The notes under the pieces: model-generated | Told to the model about the DNA's origin: nothing | Databases searched by the model: none | What the model saw: the letters and a program-made list of their open reading frames with translations, nothing else | Made by a program: the position numbers and the translations under genes | NCBI RefSeq assembly: GCF_000308435.1 | Contig: NZ_BAFR01000003.1 | Coordinates: 36,730 to 100,729 of the forward strand | DNA from: Nocardia araoensis NBRC 100135 | GTDB taxonomy: Bacteria; Actinomycetota; Actinomycetes; Mycobacteriales; Mycobacteriaceae | Length of the DNA stretch: 64,000 nucleotides | Reading direction: 5' to 3' | Shown here: positions 25,518 through 36,012 of the stretch, one piece after another | How the letters are laid out: the number at the start of each line of letters is the position of its first letter | Position numbering within the stretch: the first letter of the stretch is position 1

Positions 25518-26507
25518 ATGTCGACCAGAGACGGCGAGCCCGGTGTGGTGATGAATCCGAGGGGTCCCAGCGCGCAATCGCGCTTACTGCTGGCCACCTG
25601 CATGGGTGTGGTCCGGCCGATGCTGCGAACCTTTCCCGTGACCAAGGCGACTATTCCGGTCGGCGCCGTCACTGTCGACGGGCTGGCGCGGTTGCGTCCG
25701 CGGCCGCAGGGGATCGATCGGGAGCAGGTGTCACTGCACGGCATCCGCCTGGAGATCATCCGCCCGGCCGGTGCGTCGCGTGCGTTGCGCCACGGCGCGG
25801 TGCTGTACATGCACGGCGGCGGCTTCGCGATCTGCAGTACCCGCAGCCACCGTCCGATCGCGGCGAGCCTGGCCCGCCGCACCGGTCTGCCCGTGATCAA
25901 CGTCGAGTACCGCCAGCTGCCCCGCACCCGGATCAGCGACTCGGTGCTGGACTGCCTGGCGGCCTACCGCTGGCTGCTGCGCCACGGCGCGGATCCGGGG
26001 CGCATCATCTTCGCGGGTGATTCGGCGGGCGGATACCTCACCTTCGCGACCGCCCTGCTGGCCTTGGAGTCGGGGCTGCCTTCGCCGGCCGGGTTGGTCG
26101 GCTTGAGTCCGCTGCTTGACCTGGACTATGGCGCGAAGCGGGATTACGTGAACGTCGCGCGGGATCCGTACATCCCGCTGTCGGCGCTGGAAGCGGTGGT
26201 CCGCATCGGCGCGGAGATCGACGGGGTCCTGGATCCGAGCCTGTCGCCGGTCAACGCGGTGCTGTCCGCGCTTCCGCCCGTGCTGCTGGTCGCCGCCGAG
26301 GACGAGGTGCTGCGCTTCGACGCCGAATTGATGGCGCAGCGGCTCACCGCGGCGGGCGTGCCGAACGCTCTCGAACTGTGGCGCGGCCAAGTCCACGCCT
26401 TCATGAGCATCGCGCCGAACCTGCCGGAGAGCAGGGCGGCGCTGGCCCGGGTCGCGCGGTTCGTGCGGGCCAGGATCGAAGGGGACCAGCGGGCTCGGAC
26501 GGCGTAA
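25518..26507 (+). CDS. Alpha/beta hydrolase fold esterase, HSL family
   Basis: 329 residues. The oxyanion motif is HGGGF, the nucleophile is Ser in GDSAGG, the acid lies in AAEDEVL, and the His in QVHAF. This is the hormone-sensitive-lipase class of carboxylesterases (mycobacterial Lip proteins). No signal peptide is evident; the N-terminal ~75 residues form the cap region. ATG 25518 has GAGG about 10 nt upstream. The acyl substrate is unknown. A terminator hairpin follows. Confidence 0.9.
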   Translation: MSTRDGEPGVVMNPRGPSAQSRLLLATCMGVVRPMLRTFPVTKATIPVGAVTVDGLARLRPRPQGIDREQVSLHGIRLEIIRPAGASRALRHGAVLYMHGGGFAICSTRSHRPIAASLARRTGLPVINVEYRQLPRTRISDSVLDCLAAYRWLLRHGADPGRIIFAGDSAGGYLTFATALLALESGLPSPAGLVGLSPLLDLDYGAKRDYVNVARDPYIPLSALEAVVRIGAEIDGVLDPSLSPVNAVLSALPPVLLVAAEDEVLRFDAELMAQRLTAAGVPNALELWRGQVHAFMSIAPNLPESRAALARVARFVRARIEGDQRARTA

Positions 26508-26527
26508 CCCGGTCGGGCCCTGCCCAG

Positions 26528-26564
26528 GCGAGCCCCGCCCCGCATCGGACGGGACGGGGCTCGC
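26528..26564 (+). terminator. Terminator after the esterase gene
   Basis: 10-bp perfect stem, GCGAGCCCCG / CGGGGCTCGC, 17-nt loop, starting 20 bp past the stop. Confidence 0.65.
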
Positions 26565-26708
26565 GTCTGTGCGGAGTGGGCGCGCCGATCAAACTATTTC
26601 CGAGTCGAAGTTATTCATCCTTGATAGTCCAGGTCACGACGCCGTAATCATCGTTCTTCATATTTTGTTCAGCGCTGGTTCACTTTGTCGCCGGTAGTTC
26701 GAACGAAT

Positions 26709-26746
26709 GAAGCCCCGCCCGCGCGGAGAGCGCGGAGCAGGGCTTC
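26709..26746 (-). terminator. Terminator after the secreted-protein gene
   Basis: Stem GAAGCCC / GGGCTTC with an inner CCGCGC / GCGCGG stem. It lies about 34 bp past the minus-strand stop at 26780. On the plus strand it is followed by T5, so it could work both ways. Confidence 0.65.
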
Positions 26747-26779
26747 GATTCGTTTTTCAGTTGTCCGTTCGGCCGCGGA

Positions 26780-27487
26780 TTACTTCGGGGCGTTGAACGG
26801 CTGGTTGATGGTGGTGAAGTACTGGATCGCAGCACCGATGGCGACCGGGGCGGTGATCAGCAGCTGGCCCGCCAGGGTGCCCAGCGCGCCGACGGCGATG
26901 ATGCCGCCGAGGCAGCCGATGGCCGCGGCCGGGATGAAGGCGCCGAACAGGCCGACGATGGCCGCCGAGGCGACGGTCGCGCCGGCGATGCCGCCGAGGA
27001 CGCAGCCGACGGCGCCGCCGCCGATGCCGCCGACCAGGGTGCCGATGGTGGCGCCGGTCGAGATGGTGTCCTTCATGCGGTTGAAGGCGGCCTGCTCACG
27101 GTCGTACTCGGTCTTCCAGGGCGCCTTGTCCTCGAACGGCAGGGCGACCGGCTTGTAGGTCGCGTGCGCCATGTCGAACTGCGGGGTCAGGGTGGCGGTG
27201 CGGTCCGCGATCTCGGCAGCGATCGGGAACTCGAAGTCGTCCACCCGGAAGGTCAGCGGCATGCCGGTGAGCACGTCACCGTTGGCGGCCTTGACCTTGA
27301 ACGTGCCGTCCTCGACGACCATGGAACCGGCATCGGTCGTGATGATGGACTGGGTGTCGGTCGCGTGGGCGGTGAAGTTCACCGCGCCGTCGGCCTCGGA
27401 GGCCGGAGCCGCGTTGACGGTGCCGGCGGTGACGCCGAGAGCGGCGATCAGCAGTGCCGACGTCGCGGCGAATTTCCTCATCAGCAT
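26780..27487 (-). CDS. Secreted protein with glycine-rich membrane-like C-terminus
   Basis: 235 residues. A signal peptide (MLMRKFAATSALLIAALGVT, cleavage near VNAAPA) is followed by a soluble domain of ~110 residues with predicted strands (FKVKAANGDVLTGMPLTFRV). The last ~100 residues are Gly/Ala-rich and hydrophobic with three Cys (GGAVGCVLGGIAG, AAIGCLGG), like a glycine-zipper membrane segment. Proteins of this build are common in Nocardia and relatives; function is unknown. ATG 27481 is an equally good start. The upstream region is unusually AT-rich for this genome and carries a plausible promoter. Confidence 0.8.
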   Translation of the reverse strand: MLMRKFAATSALLIAALGVTAGTVNAAPASEADGAVNFTAHATDTQSIITTDAGSMVVEDGTFKVKAANGDVLTGMPLTFRVDDFEFPIAAEIADRTATLTPQFDMAHATYKPVALPFEDKAPWKTEYDREQAAFNRMKDTISTGATIGTLVGGIGGGAVGCVLGGIAGATVASAAIVGLFGAFIPAAAIGCLGGIIAVGALGTLAGQLLITAPVAIGAAIQYFTTINQPFNAPK

Positions 27488-27535
27488 TTTGTTTGGAACC
27501 TCGATTGAAGCGTTCGGAGGGGACTAGACGAGCAA

Positions 27536-27562
27536 AATCTAGACCAGCTAACGCGTGGTGAA
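27536..27562 (-). promoter_or_regulatory. Possible promoter of the secreted-protein gene
   Basis: On the minus strand TTCACC (27557-27562) and TAGATT (27536-27541) are separated by 15 nt, about 48 bp before the start. The surrounding sequence is AT-rich and contains GTGAAC...GTTCAC half-sites. Confidence 0.35.
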
Positions 27563-27697
27563 CCCTTTGTGACTGTTTATTCAAATTTTGTTCACCATCG
27601 TGACTCACGGCTTGGTGGGGTCGCGGAAATAGGGGCGCTGACCGGCCTTTTCCGTACCGAATCAATCTGAGAGTTCCAAACGCTGGGAAGTCAATGA

Positions 27698-28810
<1,113 letters not shown>

Positions 28811-28849
28811 GAAAGGCGCCCCGGGGGACACCCAGAGGCGCCACGCCGC

Positions 28850-30442
28850 TCAGCCCCAGACGATGGTGTAGTACTTCGCCGCCGCCGCGATCAGCGCCAC
28901 ACTCGTCGCCACCACCACGGTGACGGCCGGGCCGACCGACGGGGTCTTACCCGCGGAGTCGGTGAGCCGCAGCGGCATCCAGCGCAGCAGCACCGCGAGC
29001 GTCACGATCGCCAGCGGCACGAAGTAGCGGCCCTGCACGCCGTCGATGATGTAGTAGCCGACCGGCGTGAACGACATGTACAGCGTCACGTAGATCATCG
29101 CAACGCTCGCCGCCATGGTGAGCGCGACGATCAGGGTGCGGCGGAAGGCCGGGGCGGTCATTCGTTCCGCGACGCCGAGGCTCACCGCGAACGCCAGCAG
29201 GCAGGCCAGCATGGAAAGGGCGGGCACATCGACGTAGGCGAAGCCGAGTTCGCCGAAGAACTGGCTGAACCAGCGCTGGTCGCGCAGCGCGATGCTCTCG
29301 CCGAACACGTGCACGAACTCCGGCGGATCGCGCAGGATGCCGCTGAGCTGGTCGCCGGGACGCACCGAGTGCCACTGGTGCGGCGGCCGCATCAGGCCCA
29401 TACCGTCGCCGGTCGGCGCCGCGATCTTCATCCACACCGCGAACGCGAGCGCGCCGGCCGCGGCGAAGGCCCACGGAATCCCGCGCCGCCAGCCGCTGAA
29501 CCCGAATCGCTCGGCGGGCACCAGGGCGACCAGCAAGGCGAGCAGCACGTAGGTGGGCTTGCTCACCGGCAGCAGAATCGTCGCGGCCAGCAGCGCGCCG
29601 ATCTCCACCCGGCCGAGGCGCTCGCCGAGGAACATCGCCTTCACCAGCAGCGCGGAGACGAGGATGGCCAGCGCGTTGGTCATGGTGTCGGCGGTGACCG
29701 TGCCGGCCTGGAACACCGCGATCGGCAGCGCGGCGACGGTGAACGCCAGCCACTGCACCCGATGCGCACGCAAGGCGTACAGGCCGAATCCGACCACCGC
29801 GAGGTAGGCGAGCAGTCCGGCGAGCCTGGTGAGCAGGAGCAGGCCGCCCACGTCGAGCCCGAAGAGCTCGCCGAGCCGGATGCCGATCGCGGCCGGGATG
29901 TAGGGCACCGGCGAGTAGGCCGCGGTATTGGTGAACCACACCGGTTCGGTGGCGTCGGAGACCGCGGCGTTCGTCAACCGGTCGTAGCGGGCCGGGTCGG
30001 CCACCATGGGGTCGGGCTCGTCCGGGTTGGTGGTGTAGTCCTGCAGCGCGTAGCCCATCAACTCGGTGATGCTGGCGGGAACGTCGCCGCCGTAGGCGAT
30101 GCCGCGATCGTCGTGGATCCGCTGGGGCAGGAACCCGCCGTGCGCGACCTGGTAGGCGCGACCGAACTGGGTGATCTCGTCATGACCCCACATGGGCGGG
30201 GTGAGAACGGTGAACAGCGCACCGAATATGGTCGCGAGCAGGGTGAAGGCGATCGTCGCCCCGCCCAGGCGCGTCACCGCTCGCTCGGCGAAGCCTTTCG
30301 CGGACCGGTCCGTTCCGGTCGTCGCCGTCTCGGCGTCGACGGCGGGCAGCGGTGCGGTGTCGGTCGCGGGTAGCGGTGCGGTGTCCGAGGGCTCGACCGA
30401 ATTCTCCTCCGGCGTCGCGGTCCGATCCGCGGAGGTCGTCAC
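28850..30442 (-). CDS. DUF2142-family polytopic membrane protein
   Basis: About 530 residues with some ten membrane segments and a large first extracytoplasmic loop (residues ~85-160) containing PPMWGHDEITQFGRAYQVAHGG. The Thr/Glu-rich N-terminus (~55 residues) is cytoplasmic. DUF2142 proteins have a GT-C-like layout and are found with surface-glycan genes; no reaction is proven. The GTG start overlaps the stop of the preceding GT2 gene as GTGA, so they are co-translated. Together with the GT2 enzyme and the divergent GtrA protein it looks like a lipid-linked-sugar module: GT2 makes polyprenyl-phosphate sugar, GtrA moves it, and this protein would transfer it. Confidence 0.85.
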   Translation of the reverse strand: MTTSADRTATPEENSVEPSDTAPLPATDTAPLPAVDAETATTGTDRSAKGFAERAVTRLGGATIAFTLLATIFGALFTVLTPPMWGHDEITQFGRAYQVAHGGFLPQRIHDDRGIAYGGDVPASITELMGYALQDYTTNPDEPDPMVADPARYDRLTNAAVSDATEPVWFTNTAAYSPVPYIPAAIGIRLGELFGLDVGGLLLLTRLAGLLAYLAVVGFGLYALRAHRVQWLAFTVAALPIAVFQAGTVTADTMTNALAILVSALLVKAMFLGERLGRVEIGALLAATILLPVSKPTYVLLALLVALVPAERFGFSGWRRGIPWAFAAAGALAFAVWMKIAAPTGDGMGLMRPPHQWHSVRPGDQLSGILRDPPEFVHVFGESIALRDQRWFSQFFGELGFAYVDVPALSMLACLLAFAVSLGVAERMTAPAFRRTLIVALTMAASVAMIYVTLYMSFTPVGYYIIDGVQGRYFVPLAIVTLAVLLRWMPLRLTDSAGKTPSVGPAVTVVVATSVALIAAAAKYYTIVWG

Positions 30443-31407
30443 CGCCCGGCTCCGCCGTTGCTCCGCGGGTCCTCCGCACCCACCGCCGTGTAACGCAGGT
30501 AGACCAGGCGCGCGGCCTCGTGGCGGGAGCGCCGGATGCCGTCGAGGATCAGGCCCGCGGTCCAGGCGAGGCTGCCGAGCAGCAGCAGGGTGAAGCCGAG
30601 GAACAGCGTCGGGAATCGCGGCACCGTGTGGGTGTTGTAGAACTCCACGATGATCGGGATGGTCAGGATGATCGAGACCAACCAGCTCAGCGTGCCGAAC
30701 AGGCCGTAGAACGCGACCGGCCGCTCGTGCCGGGCCAGGCCGACGATCAGGGCGAGGATCTTGAAACCGTCGTGATAGGTGCGCAGCTTGCTCTCGCTGC
30801 CCGCCGGACGATCGCGGAAGCCGACCGGCACCGCGGTCTGCGGCACCCGCAGGTGCAGGGAGTGCACCGTGAGTTCGGTCTCGATCTCGAATTCGCGGGA
30901 CACCGCGGGAAAGCTCTTCACGAAGCGGCGGGAGAACACCCGGAAGCCGGAGAGCATGTCCTCGACGTTCTCGCCGAACACCTTCCCGACCACGCCGTTG
31001 AGCACCTTGTTGCCGGTCTCGTGGCCCGCGCGGTAGGCCGAGGCGCCCTCGTCCTGCTTGCGCACGCCGAGCACGTGGTCGTAGGGGCCGTCGAGTAGCG
31101 TCTTGATCATCAGCGGCGCGGCGGACGCCTCGTAGGTGTCGTCGCCGTCGATCATCAAGTACACGTCCGCCTCGATGTCGGCGAAGGCGCGGCGCACCAC
31201 GTTGCCCTTGCCCTTGGTGTGCTCGTGCCGCACGATCGCTCCGGCCTCGCGGGCACGCTCGGCGGTTTCGTCCGTGCTCAGATTGTCGTAGACGTAGACG
31301 ACGATTCCCGGCACGGCGGCCTGTAGATCGGCCACGACCTTGGCGACCGAGGCCTCTTCGTTGTGACACGGAACCACGGCGGCAATACGGAGCTCGGTGG
31401 AGTCCAC
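30439..31407 (-). CDS. GT2 glycosyltransferase with two C-terminal membrane segments
   Basis: About 322 residues. The GT-A fold starts at IAAVVPCHNEEASV; the DxD region is MIDGDDTYE; the later block is SGFRVFSRRFV. Two membrane helices lie at ~235-260 and ~270-295. This is the polyprenyl-phosphate glycosyltransferase type (GtrB/DPM1-like), expected to transfer a sugar from a nucleotide donor to a polyprenyl phosphate on the cytoplasmic face. GTG 31407 is preferred over TTG 31416 because GAGG is 10 nt upstream. It is coupled to the DUF2142 gene and divergent from gtrA. Confidence 0.85.
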   Translation of the reverse strand: MDSTELRIAAVVPCHNEEASVAKVVADLQAAVPGIVVYVYDNLSTDETAERAREAGAIVRHEHTKGKGNVVRRAFADIEADVYLMIDGDDTYEASAAPLMIKTLLDGPYDHVLGVRKQDEGASAYRAGHETGNKVLNGVVGKVFGENVEDMLSGFRVFSRRFVKSFPAVSREFEIETELTVHSLHLRVPQTAVPVGFRDRPAGSESKLRTYHDGFKILALIVGLARHERPVAFYGLFGTLSWLVSIILTIPIIVEFYNTHTVPRFPTLFLGFTLLLLGSLAWTAGLILDGIRRSRHEAARLVYLRYTAVGAEDPRSNGGAGR

Positions 31408-31542
31408 CCGGGTCAATCCTCGCGATCGGTGGTGAATGTGGGAACACGGGGAGGGTACAGGGAACTCACAGCTTGCGCGTGGCCGACCTCACCGTGTGCG
31501 ACAGCGGAATTTCCCCGCGCGGGCGCCGCGGTGTCGCTGCGG

Positions 31543-31548
31543 TACCGT
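31543..31548 (+). promoter_or_regulatory. -10 box of the second gtrA, leaderless
   Basis: TACCGT, 6 nt before GTG 31555; no Shine-Dalgarno. Confidence 0.5.
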
Positions 31549-31554
31549 CGGGCC

Positions 31555-32091
31555 GTGCCATCCAGTGAGTCCACCGCGCCCGCGGGCGAGCCAGTGACCC
31601 AGGAGACCGGTGCGGTCGTTCGCAAGGTGCTCGCCGCGCTGCGCAGAGGCGGGGCGTTCCTGGTGGTCGGCGCGATCGGCTTCCTGGTGGACGCGGGCAC
31701 GTACAACCTCCTGGTCTTCTGGGGTGGCGAGGGCGTGCTCTATCACTACCCACTGCCCGCCAAGATCATCGCGATCGCGGTGGCCACGGTGGTGACCTAT
31801 TTCGGCAACAAATGGTGGACCTTCGCGCACAAGAAGACCGACAATCCCGGGCGCGAGTATCTGTTGTACGCCGTGTTCAACGTGGTAGCGATCGGGCTGC
31901 AACTGGGTTGTCTCGGCTTCTCCCGTTACGTGCTCGACCTGTCGAGCCCGCTTTCGGACAACGTCTCCGGTACGTTGATCGGGCAGATCGTGGCCGTGGT
32001 GTTCCGGTACTTGGCCTACGACAAATGGGTCTTCACCGGGGCGCGAGCGGGCGAGGACAGCGCCACCGACAACGAATCGGCGAACGTTTAG
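31555..32091 (+). CDS. GtrA-family membrane protein
   Basis: 178 residues with four membrane segments (GGAFLVVGAIGFLVDAGTYN; IIAIAVATVVTYFGNKWWTF and on). The GNKWWTF and YDKWVFTG motifs are typical of GtrA. It probably flips or anchors a polyprenyl-phosphate sugar. It is the second GtrA gene of the window and is divergent from the GT2/DUF2142 pair, with which it likely works. The start at GTG 31555 is set by the -10 box. The acidic tail after residue ~165 is not conserved in the family. Confidence 0.85.
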   Translation: MPSSESTAPAGEPVTQETGAVVRKVLAALRRGGAFLVVGAIGFLVDAGTYNLLVFWGGEGVLYHYPLPAKIIAIAVATVVTYFGNKWWTFAHKKTDNPGREYLLYAVFNVVAIGLQLGCLGFSRYVLDLSSPLSDNVSGTLIGQIVAVVFRYLAYDKWVFTGARAGEDSATDNESANV

Positions 32092-32225
32092 CAATGCTTC
32101 GGGCACACGTCGGCGCGGCCGTACGGCGGGCAACCGCACAGGGTGGTTGATATCCTCACCCCCGCCGTGAAGGCATCGAGGGGCGTGTCTGTCCCGTCCG
32201 GCACAATGAGAATTTCGAGGATTTC

Positions 32226-34136
32226 ATGGATCAGTCGGCTATCGAGGCCGTTACCGAAACAAACGATCGCTCGACAGCCGCTGAGGCGCCTGCCGCGCTG
32301 CGCGCCGACCATCGGGCGCCGGACCGGCTCGTGCTCCAGCGCGGTATCTTCACCGGTCCGTCGGCGAAGGTGAGCGATGAGCTGTACGCCGTCGTAAAAG
32401 GTGGCGCGCACCGAGAACGCCAGACCCTGCGCTTGGACAAGGGCGCGACCGCGCACACCAACACCTACTTCGGACGGTTCGCCGCCAGCTACTGGCAGCG
32501 CTGGACCACGGTCACCGAGGTGCAAGCCACCATGGTGCTCGACGTGGCCGCCAAGGCGAACATCCGCCTGGTGGCCTCCGACATCGCCGGCCACCGCAGG
32601 ATCATCGACACCCAGCGGGTCGACGCGAGCGGTTCGGTCACCCTGACCGCTCCGCTCGATCAGTACGTCGACGGCGGCGCGCTGTGGCTGGAGTTCGACG
32701 CCATCGGCGGCGCGCTCGGCATCGCGGAACTGAGCTGGACGGCCGTCGCGCCGGAACGCGTCCGCCCGGTCGCCATCGCGATCTGCACCTTCAACCGTGC
32801 CGAGGACTGCGCGGAGACGGTCGCGGCGCTGTCCTCCGATCCCACCGTGCTCGCCGCGATCGACGCGGTGTACGTCGTCGACCAGGGCACCGATCTGGTC
32901 GAGAACCGGCCGCGCTACCAGGAGGTCGCGCCGATCCTCGGCGAGAAACTGCGCTACCTGCGCCAGCCGAACCTCGGCGGCGCCGGTGGCTTCACCCGGG
33001 GCCTCTACGAGGTGTCCGCGGTCAACGAGCACGCCGACGTCATCCTGATGGACGACGACATCCTCTGCGAACCGGAGACGGTGCTGCGCCTGAACGCGTT
33101 CGCCAACCTGACGGTCGAGCCGACCCTGGTCGGCGCGCAGATGCTGTTCCTGCTCAACCCCGACTACCTCAACGTCGGCGCCGAGGAAGTGCATCTGAAC
33201 CGGCTGCGGCACGGCCAGAAGGTGCCGAAGGCGCTGCGCAACACCAGCATGTTGAAGAAGAACCAGGAGCGCCGCGTGGACGCGGGCTACAACGCCTGGT
33301 GGACCTGCCTCATCCCGGCCGAGGTGGTCGCGAAGATCGGCCTGCCGATCCCGATCTTCTTCCAGTGGGACGACGTGGAATACGGCATCCGGGCGCGCGA
33401 GCACGGTTTCGTCACCGTCACGCTGCCCAACGCCGCGGTCTGGCACGCCGACTTCTACTGGAAGGACTACGACGACTGGGCGCGCTACTTCAGCACCCGC
33501 AACTCGCTGATCGTCGGCTCGCTGCACACCGAGCTGGACGGTAAGGACATCGCGGGCAGGTTGTTCCGGGAGATGGCGGAGCAGTTGGTCGCGATGCAGT
33601 ACGGCTTGGTGCACACCACGCTGCAGGGCATCGAGGACTTCTTGAAGGGCCCGAAGGTGTTGCGGGACGGCGGTATCGAAGCGCTGGCGGCCGCGCGGAC
33701 CAGCCGGGCCGATTATCCCGAGACGATCAAGCACCCCGCCTCGACACCGCCGGTGCGCTCCGCGGACATCCAACTGCGCCGCGCGGGTGGGGAACCCAGC
33801 CGCGCGAAGCTGGTGCTGATCAAGCGCGCGATCAACCAGTGGCTGGGGCGTACCCAGCACGGCATCATCGGCGTCACCAGGGAAGACGCCTACTGGTGGC
33901 ATGTCTCGCTGTTCGACCACGTGGTGGTCACCGACGCCTCACAGTCCGGTGTCCGGGTGCGTCAGCGCGACAAGGCCCGCGCGCTGCGGCTGTTGCGTCG
34001 TATGGTGCGTGTGCTGCGTCGCCTGCGCCGGGAGCTGCCCGCCGTGCAGGCGCAGTACCGCGCTGCCATGCCGGAACTGACCAGCCGCGAGAACTGGGAG
34101 CGGTTGTACGGGATCGAAGGTCAGCGCGACAGCTGA
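32226..34136 (+). CDS. glfT2: Galactofuranosyltransferase GlfT2
   Basis: 636 residues, almost the length of the M. tuberculosis enzyme (637). It polymerises the galactan chain by adding alternating beta-1,5 and beta-1,6 galactofuranose from UDP-Galf to the lipid-linked acceptor at the cytoplasmic face. An N-terminal beta-sandwich (~1-170) is followed by a GT-A domain with AICTFNRAEDC, the metal-binding Asp triad at ~276-278 (LMDDDILCEP), WWTCLIP, and FFQWDDVEYGIR with the catalytic Asp pair; His lies in WHADFYWKDYDDW. ATG 32226 has GAGG 6 nt upstream. It usually sits by glf, which is not in this window. A strong terminator follows. Confidence 0.96.
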   Translation: MDQSAIEAVTETNDRSTAAEAPAALRADHRAPDRLVLQRGIFTGPSAKVSDELYAVVKGGAHRERQTLRLDKGATAHTNTYFGRFAASYWQRWTTVTEVQATMVLDVAAKANIRLVASDIAGHRRIIDTQRVDASGSVTLTAPLDQYVDGGALWLEFDAIGGALGIAELSWTAVAPERVRPVAIAICTFNRAEDCAETVAALSSDPTVLAAIDAVYVVDQGTDLVENRPRYQEVAPILGEKLRYLRQPNLGGAGGFTRGLYEVSAVNEHADVILMDDDILCEPETVLRLNAFANLTVEPTLVGAQMLFLLNPDYLNVGAEEVHLNRLRHGQKVPKALRNTSMLKKNQERRVDAGYNAWWTCLIPAEVVAKIGLPIPIFFQWDDVEYGIRAREHGFVTVTLPNAAVWHADFYWKDYDDWARYFSTRNSLIVGSLHTELDGKDIAGRLFREMAEQLVAMQYGLVHTTLQGIEDFLKGPKVLRDGGIEALAAARTSRADYPETIKHPASTPPVRSADIQLRRAGGEPSRAKLVLIKRAINQWLGRTQHGIIGVTREDAYWWHVSLFDHVVVTDASQSGVRVRQRDKARALRLLRRMVRVLRRLRRELPAVQAQYRAAMPELTSRENWERLYGIEGQRDS

Positions 34137-34161
34137 TTTCGTTGGTACATGGGTAACTCAT

Positions 34162-34189
34162 GGGGGACGGGCTGACCAGCCCGTCCCCC
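34162..34189. terminator. Bidirectional terminator after glfT2
   Basis: 12-bp perfect stem, GGGGGACGGGCT / AGCCCGTCCCCC, loop GACC, between two convergent genes. Confidence 0.85.
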
Positions 34190-34232
34190 GATTGCAGCCG
34201 CCAACGCTGCTGGCGCGGCACCTGAGTCCGGC

Positions 34233-35102
34233 CTAAAGACGCGGAGAGGCGGACAGAAAAAGATCGGTGGTGAGTTCGCCGTCGCCCGGGGTGACGCGGT
34301 ACTTGTCCAGGTCGGTGATGCCGTGGGCGGCCAGCACCTCGTCGTCGATGAAGAAGTTGCCGCTGGTCTCCTTGCCGGGCGAGGTGAGCACCAGGTAGGC
34401 GGCGTCGGCATAGATATCGGGTGTGCGCGAGGTGGAGATCATCTCCTCACCGCCGAGCAGGTTCTTCACCGCCGCGGTGGCGATGGTGGTGCGCGGCCAC
34501 AGTGAATTCACGCCGATGCCGTCGCCTTTGAGTTCCTCGGCCAGCCCCAGGGTGGTCAAAGACATGCCGTACTTGGCGATCGTGTAGCCCAGCGCCATGC
34601 CCGCCCACTTGGGGTCCAGGTTCAGCGGCGGGGACAGGGTGAGGATGTGCGGGTTGCGCCCGGCCTTCGCCGATTCGCGCAGATGCGGGATGCTCAGCTT
34701 GGACAGCAGGAAGCTGCCGCGGCAATTGATGTCCTGCATCAGGTCGTATTTCTTCATCGGCAGTGCGTCCGTCGGGGACAGGTCGATCGCGGAAGCGTTG
34801 TTCACCACGATGTCGATGCCGCCGAACCGTTCCACCGTCTGGCGTACCGCCTCGGCCACCGACTCGTCGACGCGGACGTCGCCGACGAACGGGAGTACCT
34901 GCCCGCCCTCCGCCTCGAGTTCCGCGGCGGCGGTGTGGATGGTGCCCGGCAGCTTGGGATGCGGCTGATCGGTCTTCGCGATGAGGGTGATGTTCGCGCC
35001 GTCGGCCGCGGCCCGCTTGGCGATCTCCAGCCCGATGCCGCGACTGCCGCCGGACATGATCATCGTCCGGCCCGCTAGCGGCTTGGATCCCGGTTCCGTC
35101 AT
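34233..35102 (-). CDS. Short-chain dehydrogenase, HSDL2-like
   Basis: 289 residues. The cofactor motif is SGGSRGIGLEIA; NNASAIDLSPTDALPMKKYD and the catalytic pair Ser (LTLSPP) with Tyr-x3-Lys (YTIAKYGMS) are present. These blocks, with NSLWPRTTIATAAV, are typical of the hydroxysteroid dehydrogenase-like 2 group. The physiological substrate is unknown; fatty-acyl or steroid-type alcohols are plausible. ATG 35102 is used; the frame is open upstream to 35165 but that part lacks SDR features. Confidence 0.88.
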   Translation of the reverse strand: MTEPGSKPLAGRTMIMSGGSRGIGLEIAKRAAADGANITLIAKTDQPHPKLPGTIHTAAAELEAEGGQVLPFVGDVRVDESVAEAVRQTVERFGGIDIVVNNASAIDLSPTDALPMKKYDLMQDINCRGSFLLSKLSIPHLRESAKAGRNPHILTLSPPLNLDPKWAGMALGYTIAKYGMSLTTLGLAEELKGDGIGVNSLWPRTTIATAAVKNLLGGEEMISTSRTPDIYADAAYLVLTSPGKETSGNFFIDDEVLAAHGITDLDKYRVTPGDGELTTDLFLSASPRL

Positions 35103-35211
35103 CTGACCTGCTCCTTCGTTTCCGTCGCAGGCACCAGCCTGCGGCTGTACGCGCTTGCAGACCAATCGTAAACCCGCTCACTATGCAACCAGGTGCATAT
35201 GCGGTGCGAAG

Positions 35212-35239
35212 AGAGGGCACCGGCGTACCGGCGCCCTCT
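35212..35239 (-). terminator. Terminator after the Pro/Gln-rich gene
   Basis: AGAGGGC-CCGG / CCGG-GCCCTCT with one mismatch and a CGTA loop, 7 bp past the stop at 35246. Confidence 0.7.
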
Positions 35240-35245
35240 TCCGGT

Positions 35246-35956
35246 TCAGGCCGTGGTGGCGATCAGGATGATGTTCAGCAAGAACATCAGGCCGACCAGG
35301 GCCCAGACGATGTACAGGAACAGCATGCCCGGCGCCTTCTGCGGAACCGGTCCGATCGCGCCGTTGAGGAAGATCACGACCGGTGGCTTGTAGTAGAACC
35401 GCGCGGCCTGTCCCTCGGCGATCGGCACGGTCACGTTCGCCGCACCCATGTCGAACAACCACGGTGTGGCGACCCGGACGTGGTACTGGCCGGGACCGAC
35501 CGGGATGTGGTTCGCGCCCCAACGGGTGTTGGGCACCCGCTGTCCGTTGACCAGGATCTTCGGCTTGGTCAGCGCGAGCATGAAGGTCCACAGCGAGTAC
35601 GAGGCATCGATGGTGATGCCCGGCGGATCGGCGGGCCGGCCGTAGCCCTGCGGGCCGAACTGCTGCGGCTGGCCGTACGGTTGCGGCTGGCCGAATTGCT
35701 GCGGCTGGCCGTAGGGCTGCGGCTGCCCGTACTGCGGTGCGGGCTGGCCGAATTGGGGCTGCCCGTACGGCGGCTGGCCCACCTGAGGTTGGGCGAGATG
35801 CGGGTGGCTCGGCTGCTGCCCCGCAGGCGGCGCGTACTGCGCGGGCGCCTGCTGAGGCGGGTACTGGCCGACTGGCGGCTGCTGACCGAACGTCGGCTGC
35901 CCGGGCCATTGGCCGGGCTGCTGACCGGGTGGCGGGTACCCGCCGGGCTGACTCAT
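35246..35956 (-). CDS. Pro/Gln-rich membrane protein
   Basis: 236 residues. The first ~110 residues are disordered and rich in Pro, Gln, Gly and Tyr, with a 12-residue unit [12 protein letters not shown] repeated. A beta-rich domain follows ([21 protein letters not shown] to ARFYYKPPV), and one or two hydrophobic helices end the protein ([20 protein letters not shown]). It is a tail-anchored type of arrangement, typical for actinobacterial proteins of unknown role. A terminator lies close to the stop. Confidence 0.75.
   Translation of the reverse strand: MSQPGGYPPPGQQPGQWPGQPTFGQQPPVGQYPPQQAPAQYAPPAGQQPSHPHLAQPQVGQPPYGQPQFGQPAPQYGQPQPYGQPQQFGQPQPYGQPQQFGPQGYGRPADPPGITIDASYSLWTFMLALTKPKILVNGQRVPNTRWGANHIPVGPGQYHVRVATPWLFDMGAANVTVPIAEGQAARFYYKPPVVIFLNGAIGPVPQKAPGMLFLYIVWALVGLMFLLNIILIATTA
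35655..35726 (-). repeat. Two tandem 36-bp units inside the Pro/Gln-rich gene
   Basis: Units at 35655-35690 and 35691-35726, differing at a few positions, each coding for [13 protein letters not shown] coding tandem repeat that may vary in copy number. Confidence 0.75.
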
Positions 35957-36012
35957 CTATCCCTCCCAGATAGCGAACGATGCGAGGGGCACCCTACCGT
36001 GCCCCCGCTCGA

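Noticed and set aside
28850..31447. A single 865-residue minus-strand protein
   Set aside because: The first part is the wrong frame of the GT2 gene; the sequence is better explained by a GT2 gene (30439-31407) and a DUF2142 gene (28850-30442) overlapping by GTGA.
35640..35900. CRISPR-like repeats
   Set aside because: The repeats are coding units for Pro/Gln-rich sequence without spacers; no cas genes are present.
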